Made by a program: the position numbers and the translations under genes
Part shown: positions 1-7,984 of the stretch, in pieces
Position numbering within the stretch: position 1 is the first letter of the stretch
Layout of the letters: each line of letters starts with the position of its first letter
Assembly (NCBI GenBank): GCA_002428445.1
Contig: DIWJ01000052.1
Location: 109,659 to 173,658, forward strand
Source: Syntrophaceae bacterium UBA6109
GTDB lineage: Bacteria > Desulfobacterota > Syntrophia > Syntrophales > UBA6109
Direction of reading: 5' to 3'
Length of the DNA: 64,000 nt
The notes under the pieces: generated by a model
What the model saw: the letters and a program-made list of their open reading frames with translations, nothing else
The model's database searches: none
What the model was told of the DNA's origin: nothing

Positions 1-48
1 GCCGGCAGATTTACAGTCTGCTCCCTTTGACCGCTCGGGAACCCCTCC
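1..48 (-). tRNA. tRNA-Tyr(GTA), 5' part only, cut by the window edge
   Basis: Read on the minus strand, this begins with GGAGGGG and continues with a D-arm and an anticodon stem-loop containing CTGTAAA, anticodon GTA. This is the usual bacterial tRNA-Tyr pattern. The variable arm, T-arm and 3' end lie beyond the left edge. It follows tRNA-Thr(TGT) after about 20 bases, so the two are probably co-transcribed. A Thr-Tyr(-Gly-Thr) tRNA set ahead of tuf is a common bacterial arrangement, but tuf itself cannot be seen here. Confidence 0.88.
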
Positions 49-66
49 CAATTTCCTTCCTGTCCC

Positions 67-142
67 TGGAGCTGGCGATGGGACTCGAACCCGCAACCTA
101 CTGATTACAAATCAGTTGCTCTACCGATTGAGCTACGCCAGC
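67..142 (-). tRNA. tRNA-Thr(TGT)
   Basis: On the minus strand the acceptor stem GCTGGCG pairs with CGCCAGC. The anticodon loop is TTTGTAA with anticodon TGT (Thr), the T-loop is GTTCGAGTC, and discriminator T is followed by an encoded CCA at 69-67. It is the first gene of a tRNA operon continuing into tRNA-Tyr. A strong sigma-70 promoter lies about 85 bases upstream. Confidence 0.95.
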
Positions 143-224
143 ATTCCCGAAAAACAAAACAAAAACAACAAGTTACCGTCGCACCCCCCGAAGGGGCGCC
201 TACACTCTGCGACGCGAATCGCTG

Positions 225-253
225 AATCTAAATTCAACATGCGTATTTGTCAA
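225..253 (-). promoter_or_regulatory. sigma-70 promoter of the tRNA-Thr/Tyr operon
   Basis: On the minus strand a perfect -35 TTGACA (253-248), a 17 base spacer and -10 TAGATT (230-225) face the tRNA genes. A GC-rich stretch follows the -10, as is usual at stringently controlled stable-RNA promoters. Start of transcription is expected near 218. Confidence 0.75.
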
Positions 254-362
254 GAACTTTTTCAATATTTGTTCAACTTTGGTGTCTTCCGAGACCGGTT
301 CGAGCTGGTGTATGTCGTCGAAGAAATCCATTCATCAAGGATGATGAGGCTCGTCAGATCTT

Positions 363-1808
363 TCAGACAATATTCTCCGACTCCCAGGATTCCCTGCCAA
401 AAATCTCGGCTGAAAAAATGAAGATCCGTGTTTGCTTGTTCCGCCACGCGTTTGTCGGGAGACCCGCCTTATGGCACGTCTGGGACAGGAACGTTTCCCG
501 ATCCCATCCGTACTCAACGGCGACCTGGGGCAGCAAGAGTCCCGACGAGCCACCTTGGATGATATAAATGCCATGCCGTCCGACCTCGATCTCCGCTACA
601 TCGTGGATCTCTCGAAGCGGCGTGAGCACCGAGATTTCAACGGACATCTGTCGAAGTTCGTTCTTCCCGACCGGTGAAAAACGGGGATCTTGAAAAGCTG
701 CGGCCCCTGCCATCTCCTCCACGGTCTCATAAAGAGGTTTGACGGCCTGGATGTAACCGATGCAACCGCGCAGCGATCCCGCCTTCTTCAGGGTTACAAA
801 GGCACCCCGCCTTTCCTTGAGCACGTCCGACAAAACGGGGACTTCGCGAACAGGCCGGGCTTCGAGCCGACATTCGATCGCCGTCCTGACAATATCCAGG
901 AGCGTCTTCTTGTCATTCACGGTCAATCCGGCTTCATCCTTCCCCTTGTCCGGATTTTCCGGTGAACCGCTTTTGGGAACGGAGCGATCGAAGACGACGG
1001 ATGCATATCCCACGACGCTGTCGCGATCTCCGGTCACGTCGCCCGAATTGGCGTACTTCAGGAGGGTGGCGTGATCGGCCCCCAGGGCTTGCGAGGCGAG
1101 GATGACGGCAGCGGCGGGGCCGCCTCCGCAGGCTTCGCAATTGCCCCGGCTCAAGTCCTTCAGGAGTCCGCGGACATCCATCTTCTCGAAATGCCTGATC
1201 GCCGTATGGTCCAGTTGCACGGCGACGTCATAGGGATGAAAATGAGACAGGTCGGAACTGCCGACAAGAAGCAGCTTCCTGCCGGACGCCGCCCTGACGA
1301 TGGCGGCTGCCAGGTGTTCGCAAGTCTTCTCGTCCTGGTCTCCCATCATCAGGGGGACAAACGGCACGCCTTCTAGCGCAACCTGCAGGAAAGGCAACTG
1401 AATTTCCAGAGAATGCTCGGAGAGATGTACCCTGGGCAGGAGTTGAATCCCTTCTCCTTCCGCCACGATATCGGCTGCGAGTTCTTCATCGACCGGCATC
1501 ACGCCGAGGGGAGTTTCGAAACCGCCCTGCGCGTATACGGATACACCTCGAAAGGCGCTGCGATGACTGGGACCGATCAGGACGACCGCGTCATAGAAAT
1601 GATCGGTCACCTGTCGATAGGCATAGGCCGCCACCTGACCCGAATATATGTAGCCGGCGTGGGGCGCGATCAGTCCGACCGGATCCCTGCCGGCGAGCTT
1701 CGGGGCGGGAACGTTGCGAAGATATTGTTCGATGTCCGCACGCAAGGTCCGCGCGCTTCCCGGGTACCAGGAACCCGCAAGAACGGATCTTCTGATTTCT
1801 CCCTTCAT
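363..1808 (-). CDS. AmmeMemoRadiSam proteins B and A fused (Memo-AMMECR1)
   Basis: A 481 residue protein joins a Memo domain (about 1-275) to an AMMECR1 domain (about 295-480). In the Memo part all four metal-site elements known from human MEMO1 are visible: HAGY, GPSHR, SSDLSHF and ACGGGP, giving three His and one Cys. The AMMECR1 part carries the family motif LRGCIGYIQ. In many bacteria and archaea these two proteins occur with a radical SAM protein (the AmmeMemoRadiSam set); no radical SAM partner is next door. The cellular reaction is not established; Memo is described as an iron/copper-binding dioxygenase-like fold. The ATG at 1808 is chosen because GTAGGAGA lies just upstream, and the longer frame to 1835 would overlap the end of the upstream cysK-cysS gene. 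That gene is 12 bases away, so the two are co-transcribed. Confidence 0.85.
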   Translation of the reverse strand: MKGEIRRSVLAGSWYPGSARTLRADIEQYLRNVPAPKLAGRDPVGLIAPHAGYIYSGQVAAYAYRQVTDHFYDAVVLIGPSHRSAFRGVSVYAQGGFETPLGVMPVDEELAADIVAEGEGIQLLPRVHLSEHSLEIQLPFLQVALEGVPFVPLMMGDQDEKTCEHLAAAIVRAASGRKLLLVGSSDLSHFHPYDVAVQLDHTAIRHFEKMDVRGLLKDLSRGNCEACGGGPAAAVILASQALGADHATLLKYANSGDVTGDRDSVVGYASVVFDRSVPKSGSPENPDKGKDEAGLTVNDKKTLLDIVRTAIECRLEARPVREVPVLSDVLKERRGAFVTLKKAGSLRGCIGYIQAVKPLYETVEEMAGAAAFQDPRFSPVGKNELRQMSVEISVLTPLREIHDVAEIEVGRHGIYIIQGGSSGLLLPQVAVEYGWDRETFLSQTCHKAGLPTNAWRNKQTRIFIFSAEIFGRESWESENIV

Positions 1809-1819
1809 GGCGCATTCTC

Positions 1820-4129
1820 CTACCGAAAACTCCACACCGTTCCTTCCGGGAAGTCGCGGACTTCGATCCCCATTTCAGCGAGCTTCCTGCGGATCGTATC
1901 CGCTTCCTCCCACTTGCCGGCCTTGCGCACCGCTTCCCGCTCGGCGAGGAGGCGTTCCGCTTCCGCCGGCATTTTTTCTTCGTCGAAACTCATCACACCG
2001 AAAACGGAATCGATCTTCTTGAGTGTCTCCAGGACGGCGTCCCGTTCCTTGGCGTTCAAGAGCCCTTGGGACAACGGATGGCCGATTCGCTTGACAAATT
2101 CGAACAGAACCGCGAGCGCTCCCGAAACATTCAGATCATCGTCCAAGGCCGCCGAAAAACCCTGCCGGACATCGTAGAGGCATTGGTCGGTATCCGGATA
2201 TCCCTCACCTGGAACCAGGCACGTCAGGCGCTGAACAAACCCATTGAGCTTTCGGACCGTGTTCTTGGCGGTTTCCAGGGCTCCCTGCGAAAAGCTCAGA
2301 GGCCTGCGGTAATGGGTCGCCAGGAGGAAAAAACGGATTTCTTTTCCATGGTAGCCCTTCTCTTCCAGGTCGGCAAGGGTCACCGCATTGTTGAGCGAAC
2401 GGGACATCTTCTTCGCCCCAACCATGACCAGCTCGGCGTTCATCCAGTAATTGGCGATTCTTTTCCCTGTCGCCGCCTTGCCGATCGCCAGGACGTTCTC
2501 GCAGTGGGGGAAGATGATATCCGTTCCGCTCAGGTGGATGTCAAACTGCTCGCCCAGGTGCCCGAGGGCGATGGCGGCGCATTCCAGGTGCCAGCTGGGA
2601 CGGACATTCCCCCAGCGGGTCTTGAAATACACCCCCCGCTTCAGCTCGCTGAGCGTAGAGCGCTTGAGAAGGGTGAAGTCCACGGGGCTGTCCTTGGCAT
2701 AATCGTCCACCTCCACGATCTTTCCGCGCCCCATTTGCCTGAGATCGATATTGGACAGTCTCCCGTATTCCTCCAGTTTCGAGATGTCGAAATAGACGGA
2801 ACGGAGCTTCTCGTAGGCGTATCCCTTCTGCACCAGTTTCTCGACGGTCGACAGCATGGCATCGACGTTCTCACTGGCCCGGGGGTAGCTCTCGTCCCGC
2901 AGGATGTTCAATTTCTCGATGCCCGAGAGGAACGCGGAAACGTAACGCTCCGTGTACGTCGCCAGGTCCATATCGGCGCGCTCGGCACCCCGGATGGAAC
3001 GGTCCGCCAGATCAATGATGTTCGTGACAAGCCGGACCGGGTATCCCTTGAAGCCCAGGTAACGTCGCAGAAGATCGGACACAACAAACCGCCGATAGCT
3101 CCCGATGTGGGGATCCTCATGGACGGTCGGCCCGCAAGCGTGAACGCTGATTTCATCGGGACGGATCGGTCGGAACGGTTCCTTCTGCCTGGTCATGGCG
3201 TTGTAGAACACCAGCGAGGTTTCCTGTTTGTCCGCGAACAGGTCCGTGCTCAGATACCGGTCGCCTCCATCGGGAAGTACGGCAACGATCAAGCCGTGAT
3301 CGAGCGTCCGGGCCTTTTCGATGGCAACGTGCATGGCGGCCCCGGAGCTCATGCCGGCAAAAATTCCCTCTTCGCGGACGAGGCGGCGCGCCATTTCGAA
3401 GGCATCCTCGTCCTGGATGTTCACCTTTTCGTCAAGCCTGTTTCTGTCGAAAATCCCCGGCTGATAGGATTCCTTCAAGTTCTTCAGGCCCTGGATCTTG
3501 TGCTGAAGATACGGCTCGACACCCACGATCCGGATCGAGGGATCATATTCCTTGAGTCGGCGTGAGATCCCCATGGCTGTTCCCGTGGTGCCCAAGGTCA
3601 GAACCGCCATCGTGACCTTGCCTTCGGTCTGGCGCCAGATTTCCTCCCCCGTACCTTCATAATGGGCGGCAATGTTGTCGGGATTGTTGAACTGATCGGT
3701 TCCAAAATACTTCTCCGGATGCTCGCGCATGAGGTTGTAGACGACCTCGATTGCTCCATCCGTACCGAGGGCGGCGGGCGTCAGAATCAGTTCTGCCCCG
3801 AGGGCGCGGAGAATCTTCTTGCGCTCTTCGCTGGCCGATTCCGGCATGGCCAGGCAGAGGCGATAACCCTTGGCGGCCGCGATCAAGGCCAGGCCAATGC
3901 CCGTATTTCCGCTCGTCGCCTCGAGGAGGACCTTTTCTTTCGTCAACTCGCCCCGTCGCTCCGCACCGTCGACCATGGCCAAGGCGACCCGATCCTTGAT
4001 GGAGCCTCCTGGATTGAGGCTTTCGACTTTGGCAAAGACCTTGACGCGGGGATTGGGGTTCAGGCGCCGGATTTCCACCAGCGGCGTATTCCCGATGGCT
4101 TCGATGAGGCTTGTCAAAGCATGTTTCAT
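1820..4129 (-). CDS. cysteine synthase / cysteinyl-tRNA synthetase fusion
   Basis: A 769 residue two-enzyme protein. Residues 1-310 are a PLP-dependent cysteine synthase (CysK/CysM) with the Schiff-base lysine in GGSIKDR (K45) and the phosphate/substrate loop TSGNTGIG. Residues from about 320 to the end are a class I cysteinyl-tRNA synthetase beginning FYNAMTRQKEPF, with CGPTV and KMSRS (near 572). The product of the first half is the substrate of the second. Two synthetase motifs differ from the textbook enzyme: HIGH reads HIGS, and the zinc-site stretch FPHHENE reads FPHCENV, so the position of E. coli ligand Glu238 is Val. The ATG at 4129 matches the usual CysK N-terminus (MKHALTSLIEAIGNTPLVEI); longer frames run through a terminator-like hairpin. 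No clear Shine-Dalgarno precedes it. It is followed by the Memo-AMMECR1 gene. Confidence 0.88.
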   Translation of the reverse strand: MKHALTSLIEAIGNTPLVEIRRLNPNPRVKVFAKVESLNPGGSIKDRVALAMVDGAERRGELTKEKVLLEATSGNTGIGLALIAAAKGYRLCLAMPESASEERKKILRALGAELILTPAALGTDGAIEVVYNLMREHPEKYFGTDQFNNPDNIAAHYEGTGEEIWRQTEGKVTMAVLTLGTTGTAMGISRRLKEYDPSIRIVGVEPYLQHKIQGLKNLKESYQPGIFDRNRLDEKVNIQDEDAFEMARRLVREEGIFAGMSSGAAMHVAIEKARTLDHGLIVAVLPDGGDRYLSTDLFADKQETSLVFYNAMTRQKEPFRPIRPDEISVHACGPTVHEDPHIGSYRRFVVSDLLRRYLGFKGYPVRLVTNIIDLADRSIRGAERADMDLATYTERYVSAFLSGIEKLNILRDESYPRASENVDAMLSTVEKLVQKGYAYEKLRSVYFDISKLEEYGRLSNIDLRQMGRGKIVEVDDYAKDSPVDFTLLKRSTLSELKRGVYFKTRWGNVRPSWHLECAAIALGHLGEQFDIHLSGTDIIFPHCENVLAIGKAATGKRIANYWMNAELVMVGAKKMSRSLNNAVTLADLEEKGYHGKEIRFFLLATHYRRPLSFSQGALETAKNTVRKLNGFVQRLTCLVPGEGYPDTDQCLYDVRQGFSAALDDDLNVSGALAVLFEFVKRIGHPLSQGLLNAKERDAVLETLKKIDSVFGVMSFDEEKMPAEAERLLAEREAVRKAGKWEEADTIRRKLAEMGIEVRDFPEGTVWSFR

Positions 4130-4145
4130 AGGATGCGGACCGAAT

Positions 4146-4181
4146 AAAAAGAGCGGTTCTGTCGGCAACCGCTCTTTTTTT
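4146..4181. terminator. bidirectional rho-independent terminator
   Basis: A perfect 13 bp inverted repeat (4146-4158 with 4167-4179) with an 8 base loop. It has an A-run on one side and a T-run on the other, so it can act on both strands. It lies 15 bases past the DUF1178 stop codon on the minus strand and only 16 bases before the cysK-cysS start codon, leaving almost no room for a separate cysK promoter. Confidence 0.85.
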
Positions 4182-4196
4182 GACCTTTCCAGCCGA

Positions 4197-4613
4197 TCAA
4201 CTGTCGAGTTTTGGCACAGGAATCTTGAGGAAGGGCACACCTTCCTCTTTCAGAATCTCTTCTTCACGTTTCGTTGTCGTACCGCGGATATTGCGCTTGT
4301 CCTCCTCGCCGCGATGGATCTTGAGCGCTGCCTCGGCAAATTTCTCGCCGACGTCATCGAAGTTCTTGGCAATGTACTCATGAAGTACCTGGAGGGCCTT
4401 CAGCGGCGAGAGTTCCCCGTCTTGCTTTCGATCCAGTCCCCGCGTCTCCTTCCCCATGACGGCGATCGAAGAGGGCACGACATCGGCATCCGCATCGCCG
4501 CAGACGGGGCACGCGATCAGATTCTTGCGCTTCTGCTCATCGAATGCCGCCCGATCCCTGAACCAGCCTTCAAAGGTATGCCCCTTGCTGCAGCGAAGGT
4601 CGAAGATGATCAT
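4197..4613 (-). CDS. DUF1178 family protein
   Basis: A 138 residue protein of the conserved, functionally uncharacterised DUF1178 family. It starts MIIFDLRCSKGHTFEGWF and has CPVCG near residue 37, a likely zinc-ribbon pair together with the N-terminal Cys. The C-terminal half is charged and helical. The ATG at 4613 is preceded by GGGAGACGCAG, a good ribosome binding site. A longer frame would run into tRNA-Pro on the other strand. Its transcript ends at the hairpin at 4146-4181. Confidence 0.85.
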   Translation of the reverse strand: MIIFDLRCSKGHTFEGWFRDRAAFDEQKRKNLIACPVCGDADADVVPSSIAVMGKETRGLDRKQDGELSPLKALQVLHEYIAKNFDDVGEKFAEAALKIHRGEEDKRNIRGTTTKREEEILKEEGVPFLKIPVPKLDS

Positions 4614-4708
4614 CTGCGTCTCCCGCCCGTCTTGCAGCCTACAGCCGGAAAATCGCGGAAAAATGTGGTGGACATTTGAACGAAACTCATATAAGGATTG
4701 CACCCTGT

Positions 4709-4785
4709 CGGGATGTGGCCCAGCCTGGTAGGGCACTGCGTTCGGGACGCAGGAGTCGCGCGTTCAAATCGCGCCATCCCGACCA
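4709..4785 (+). tRNA. tRNA-Pro(CGG)
   Basis: The acceptor stem CGGGATG pairs with CATCCCG. The anticodon stem-loop CTGCG-TTCGGGA-CGCAG gives anticodon CGG (Pro), the T-loop is GTTCAAATC, and discriminator A is followed by an encoded CCA. It stands alone. A TATAAG box at 4690-4695 with TGGACA 15 bases upstream may be its promoter, which is short-spaced and weak on paper. Confidence 0.95.
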
Positions 4786-4866
4786 TTTTTTCTTTCGCAG
4801 CAAAATACCGCCCCGCTCCATCTTTCCTGCCGGTCCCTGATGCGTCTCGCCGTTGGCGCCAAAAAG

Positions 4867-6075
4867 TCAGCCGACGACGGAGGCCATCTGGAAAATCGGA
4901 AGGTACATGGCGATGATCATGCCGCCGACGACCCCGCCCAGAAAGACCATCATGAAGGGCTCCAGCAGGGCGGTCATGGCTTCGACGGCCGCATCCACCT
5001 CTTCGTCATAGAAGTCGGCAATCTTCGAGAGCATCTGGTCCAGCGCACCCGTTGCCTCTCCGACGGCAATCATCTGTACAACCATCGACGGGAAGATATC
5101 CGTTTCCTGCAGCGGTTCTGCGATTGTCTTTCCCTCGCTGATACTCTGCCGAACCTTCATCAGCGCCGCTTCGACGACCTTGTTACCGGACGTCTTGCTG
5201 ACGATGTTGAGACCTTCCAGGATCGGCACACCGCTGCTCATCATCGTAGAGAGGGTGCGGGTGAATTTTGCGACGGCGACTTTTTTCAGCAGGGGCCCGA
5301 AGACCGGCGCCTTGAGCGCCGTCCTGTCAATCATCCAGGTTCCCTTCTCAGTCGCGGCAAAGCGCTTGAAGGCGAAGATCGCGGCGGCGACGGCGACCCC
5401 CATGACGATATAGTAGTCCTGCATGAACTGGCTGGCGTTGACCAGGATCTGGGTCGGAACGGGAAGCGTACCCCCCATGCTCTCGAACATCTTCTGGAAA
5501 ACGGGAATGACCTTCAGCAGAAGCAGCGTGACGACGCCGACGGAAATGACCAGAACGCTGATCGGATACGTCATGGCGCCCTTCACCTTGGACTTCAGTT
5601 TCATGGCCTTTTCCATATACGCGGACAGGCGGTTCAGGATGGTGTCGAGGATACCGCCCGCCTCGCCCGCGGCGACGAGGTTTACAAAAAGGTCGTCGAA
5701 GATTTCCGGATACTTTTTCAGGGCTTCAAACAGGGAGGAGCCGCCTTCGATGTCCTCCTTGATCTTGGTGATGACCTTCGCGAACGTCTTGTTCGCCTCC
5801 TGGCTGGCCAGGAGCTGCAGGCACTGGATGAGCGGCAGGCCTGCGTTGATCATGGTCGCAAAAATACGGCAGAAGACAACAACGTCTTTTTCCTTGACTC
5901 CGGGCTGGAGGAAAGGGAAGTATTCGGCAAGGTCCTTGGGCTTTCCCTTGACCTTGATCTCTTTGTAGCCCTGACGGCGAAGCTGGGCGCGCACGGCATT
6001 TGCGTCGGGTGCGTCGATTTCTCCCTTTTTGACTTCGTTCTTCCTGGTTGTCGCCTCCCACAGAAAAATCGGCAT
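4867..6075 (-). CDS. pilC: type IV pilus / type II secretion inner-membrane platform protein (PilC/GspF family)
   Basis: 402 residues with the family N-terminus (MPIFLWEATTRKNEVKKGEIDA) and two T2SF domains (about 70-195 and 270-395), each ending in hydrophobic membrane segments; GEAGGILD and GEATGALD are the repeated signature of each half. PilC anchors the assembly ATPase at the inner membrane. No pilB, pilT or pilin gene is next to it. It is instead the last gene of a housekeeping operon, 19 bases after rlmB. GAGGAG lies 7 bases before the ATG at 6075. Pilus versus secretion assignment rests on similarity alone. Confidence 0.88.
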   Translation of the reverse strand: MPIFLWEATTRKNEVKKGEIDAPDANAVRAQLRRQGYKEIKVKGKPKDLAEYFPFLQPGVKEKDVVVFCRIFATMINAGLPLIQCLQLLASQEANKTFAKVITKIKEDIEGGSSLFEALKKYPEIFDDLFVNLVAAGEAGGILDTILNRLSAYMEKAMKLKSKVKGAMTYPISVLVISVGVVTLLLLKVIPVFQKMFESMGGTLPVPTQILVNASQFMQDYYIVMGVAVAAAIFAFKRFAATEKGTWMIDRTALKAPVFGPLLKKVAVAKFTRTLSTMMSSGVPILEGLNIVSKTSGNKVVEAALMKVRQSISEGKTIAEPLQETDIFPSMVVQMIAVGEATGALDQMLSKIADFYDEEVDAAVEAMTALLEPFMMVFLGGVVGGMIIAMYLPIFQMASVVG

Positions 6076-6094
6076 AATCAGCTCCTCGTCGGAT

Positions 6095-6862
6095 TCAGGT
6101 TTGCCTGCGCTTGCTGATCTCGTACAACAGAATCCCCGTGGCCACCGAGACGTTCAGCGAATCGAATTTCCCCATCATCGGAATCGAAACGAGAACATCG
6201 CATTTGCTGCGAAGCAGCGGCCGGATACCCTTCCCCTCCGCTCCGACGACGAGGGCGATCCGCCCGCAAAGTTCCGTCGCTTCAAGACTCCGGGACGCGG
6301 AAGCGTCCGTTCCGTATACCCAGAAACCCCGGTCCTTGAGAACCTCGACCGTCCGGACGAGATTTTCCTCCACGGCAACCGGCGTATGCAGGGCGGCTCC
6401 GGCGGATGCCTTTACGGCCGCGGCCGTTACAGGGGAAGCCCGGCGCGCCGGGATGACAACCCCGTTGGCGCCGAAACAGTGTGCCGTGCGAATCAGAGCG
6501 CCGAGGTTCTGCGGGTCCAGAATTCCGTCCAAGATAAGGACAAGATCCTCAGCGGCGGCCGGATGGCGGTTGGCCAATACCTCTTCGAGGCCCGCGTAGA
6601 CGAATGGTTTGGCGGCGGCGGCGACACCCTGGTGGCGGCCATGGCCGCATATCCTGTCCAGAACCCTCCGCTCGACGGTTTCGACCGGGATTCCCCGCTG
6701 AACTGCAAGTCCCCTCAACTCCGCCGCGTCCGCTCCACCTCTTCCTTCGGCCAACAGGATCCTGATCAGCCCGAGGCCGGCGCGAAGAGCCTCCTGGACA
6801 GGATTGATCCCGTACAGGATCTCATCGATTCCACTTCCGTCCGTCCCTATGGGTTCCTGCAA
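6095..6862 (-). CDS. rlmB: 23S rRNA 2'-O-methyltransferase, RlmB/TrmH (SPOUT) family
   Basis: About 255 residues. An N-terminal substrate-binding domain (YGINPVQEAL) is followed by a SPOUT methyltransferase domain with motif 1 around LDPQNLGALIRTA, motif 2 VVGAEGKGIRPL and motif 3 IPMMGKFDSLNVSVATGILLYE, the knotted SAM-binding site. RlmB modifies G2251 of 23S rRNA in E. coli; other TrmH members act on tRNA, so the exact target is inferred. The frame is open much further upstream into pyrF. The first start after the pyrF stop is a TTG at 6862 behind GGGGATGAG, which gives a normal family length. The start is therefore uncertain. Confidence 0.82.
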   Translation of the reverse strand: MQEPIGTDGSGIDEILYGINPVQEALRAGLGLIRILLAEGRGGADAAELRGLAVQRGIPVETVERRVLDRICGHGRHQGVAAAAKPFVYAGLEEVLANRHPAAAEDLVLILDGILDPQNLGALIRTAHCFGANGVVIPARRASPVTAAAVKASAGAALHTPVAVEENLVRTVEVLKDRGFWVYGTDASASRSLEATELCGRIALVVGAEGKGIRPLLRSKCDVLVSIPMMGKFDSLNVSVATGILLYEISKRRQT

Positions 6863-6866
6863 ATTC

Positions 6867-7628
6867 TCATCCCCGTCCGCGGGCGGCCAGGCCCCCGGCA
6901 ATCTCCGCCGATATTGCGTCGGCCTCCGCAGCGGGATCGGCCGACGTGCGAATCGGCCGGCCCACGACGATATAATCGGCGCCCATGCGGATCGCGTCGC
7001 GCGGCGACAGCGTTCTTTTCTGGTCGTCATCCGCCGGTTTGGCCGACCCGCGAATGCCGGGCGTCACGATCATGAAATCCTTCCCGCAACGCTCCCGGAT
7101 CGCAACTGCATCCCGCGCCGAAGCCACGACTCCGGAGACTCCGGCACGTTTCGCCATTTCCGCCAGGTGGAGCGCCAATTCGCCGGCGCCGAGGCGAAAC
7201 CCGAGCCGCTGCAGATCCGCATCGTCAAGACTGGTCAGGACCGTCACGGCCAGAACGGCAGGCGCCGGTCTTCCCAGTTTTTCGGCCGTGCGGCGGGCCG
7301 CTTCCGCTGCCTCTTTCAACATCGCCTCCCCTCCCAGGGCGTGGACGTTGAACATGGAGACACCGAGCTTCGTCGCCGCAGTAGCGGCCCCTCCCACCGT
7401 GTTGGGAATATCGTGGAATTTCAGATCGAGGAACACCTTGCCGCCCCGGGCGAGAATACCGGCCACGAGGTCGGGTCCGCAGGCGGTGAAGGATTCCTTT
7501 CCGACCTTGAACAGGCCGACGCGGGCCTGCAGCCGGTCCACCCATTCGAAAGCGGGCCCTGTCCCTCCGCCCACATCAAGGGCGAAGATCAGACGGCTTC
7601 TCGCATCCTCACTCGCTGTATTCTTCAT
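6867..7628 (-). CDS. pyrF: orotidine 5'-phosphate decarboxylase
   Basis: About 254 residues with the TIM-barrel signatures of group I OMP decarboxylase. FALDVG is near the N-terminus, and [13 protein letters not shown] near residue 64 holds the catalytic Asp-Lys-Asp network. VTPGIR and IVVGRPI form the phosphate-binding end. It performs the last step of UMP synthesis. The start overlaps the rpoZ stop region by about 20 bases; either ATG 7628 or the preceding GTG 7631 could be used. It is followed directly by rlmB. Confidence 0.93.
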   Translation of the reverse strand: MKNTASEDARSRLIFALDVGGGTGPAFEWVDRLQARVGLFKVGKESFTACGPDLVAGILARGGKVFLDLKFHDIPNTVGGAATAATKLGVSMFNVHALGGEAMLKEAAEAARRTAEKLGRPAPAVLAVTVLTSLDDADLQRLGFRLGAGELALHLAEMAKRAGVSGVVASARDAVAIRERCGKDFMIVTPGIRGSAKPADDDQKRTLSPRDAIRMGADYIVVGRPIRTSADPAAEADAISAEIAGGLAARGRG

Positions 7629-7881
7629 CACTGATGAACTCGATATCGTCGGAAATCGGCCGGTACTCTTCCTTGACGCCCTTGAGATATTCCGGATGGG
7701 CGTAGATCACCTTACCCGCGGCAATCTCCCTCAGCGCCGCCACGACTTCCCGGTTGTTGCGGATATCCGCCAGAGGACGGGATCCCTTCAGCAATTGGCG
7801 CGCCCGCTGCGCCGTCAGAATGACCAATGCGAACCGATTCCTCGCCATCTGCAAAGAATCCTCCACCGTGATTCTTGCCAT
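7609..7881 (-). CDS. rpoZ: RNA polymerase omega subunit
   Basis: 90 residues starting [33 protein letters not shown], the conserved N-terminal part of omega, with an acidic C-terminal tail (ISDEEYSE). Omega promotes assembly of RNA polymerase and helps form the ppGpp site. GGAGG lies about 10 bases upstream of the ATG. A terminator-like hairpin separates it from gmk, and its end overlaps the start of pyrF. Confidence 0.93.
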   Translation of the reverse strand: MARITVEDSLQMARNRFALVILTAQRARQLLKGSRPLADIRNNREVVAALREIAAGKVIYAHPEYLKGVKEEYRPISDDIEFISDEEYSE

Positions 7882-7907
7882 CTCTTGTCAACCTCCTGAC
7901 CTTGATC

Positions 7908-7963
7908 AAAAAAGGGCCCCGACGGGATGCTGAACATCGCTCAGCCGTATACCCGGCGGCCCC
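7908..7963 (-). terminator. terminator-like hairpin between gmk and rpoZ
   Basis: On the minus strand an imperfect GC-rich stem (7963-7952 with 7926-7914), with an inner GCTGA/TCAGC stem, is followed by six T (7913-7908). It lies 21 bases past the gmk stop and 27 bases before the rpoZ start, so it sits inside what otherwise looks like one operon. Confidence 0.6.
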
Positions 7964-7984
7964 GAATGTAGCCGGCAGGGGCAC

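Noticed and set aside
1413..2177. Long plus-strand open frames opposite cysK-cysS and Memo
   Set aside because: They are frames created by high GC on the antisense strand; their translations are low in structure and the minus-strand proteins are clearly homologous.
4129..4200. T-box leader for the cysS fusion
   Set aside because: The region is too short and has no T-box sequence or specifier stem, only the simple terminator hairpin.
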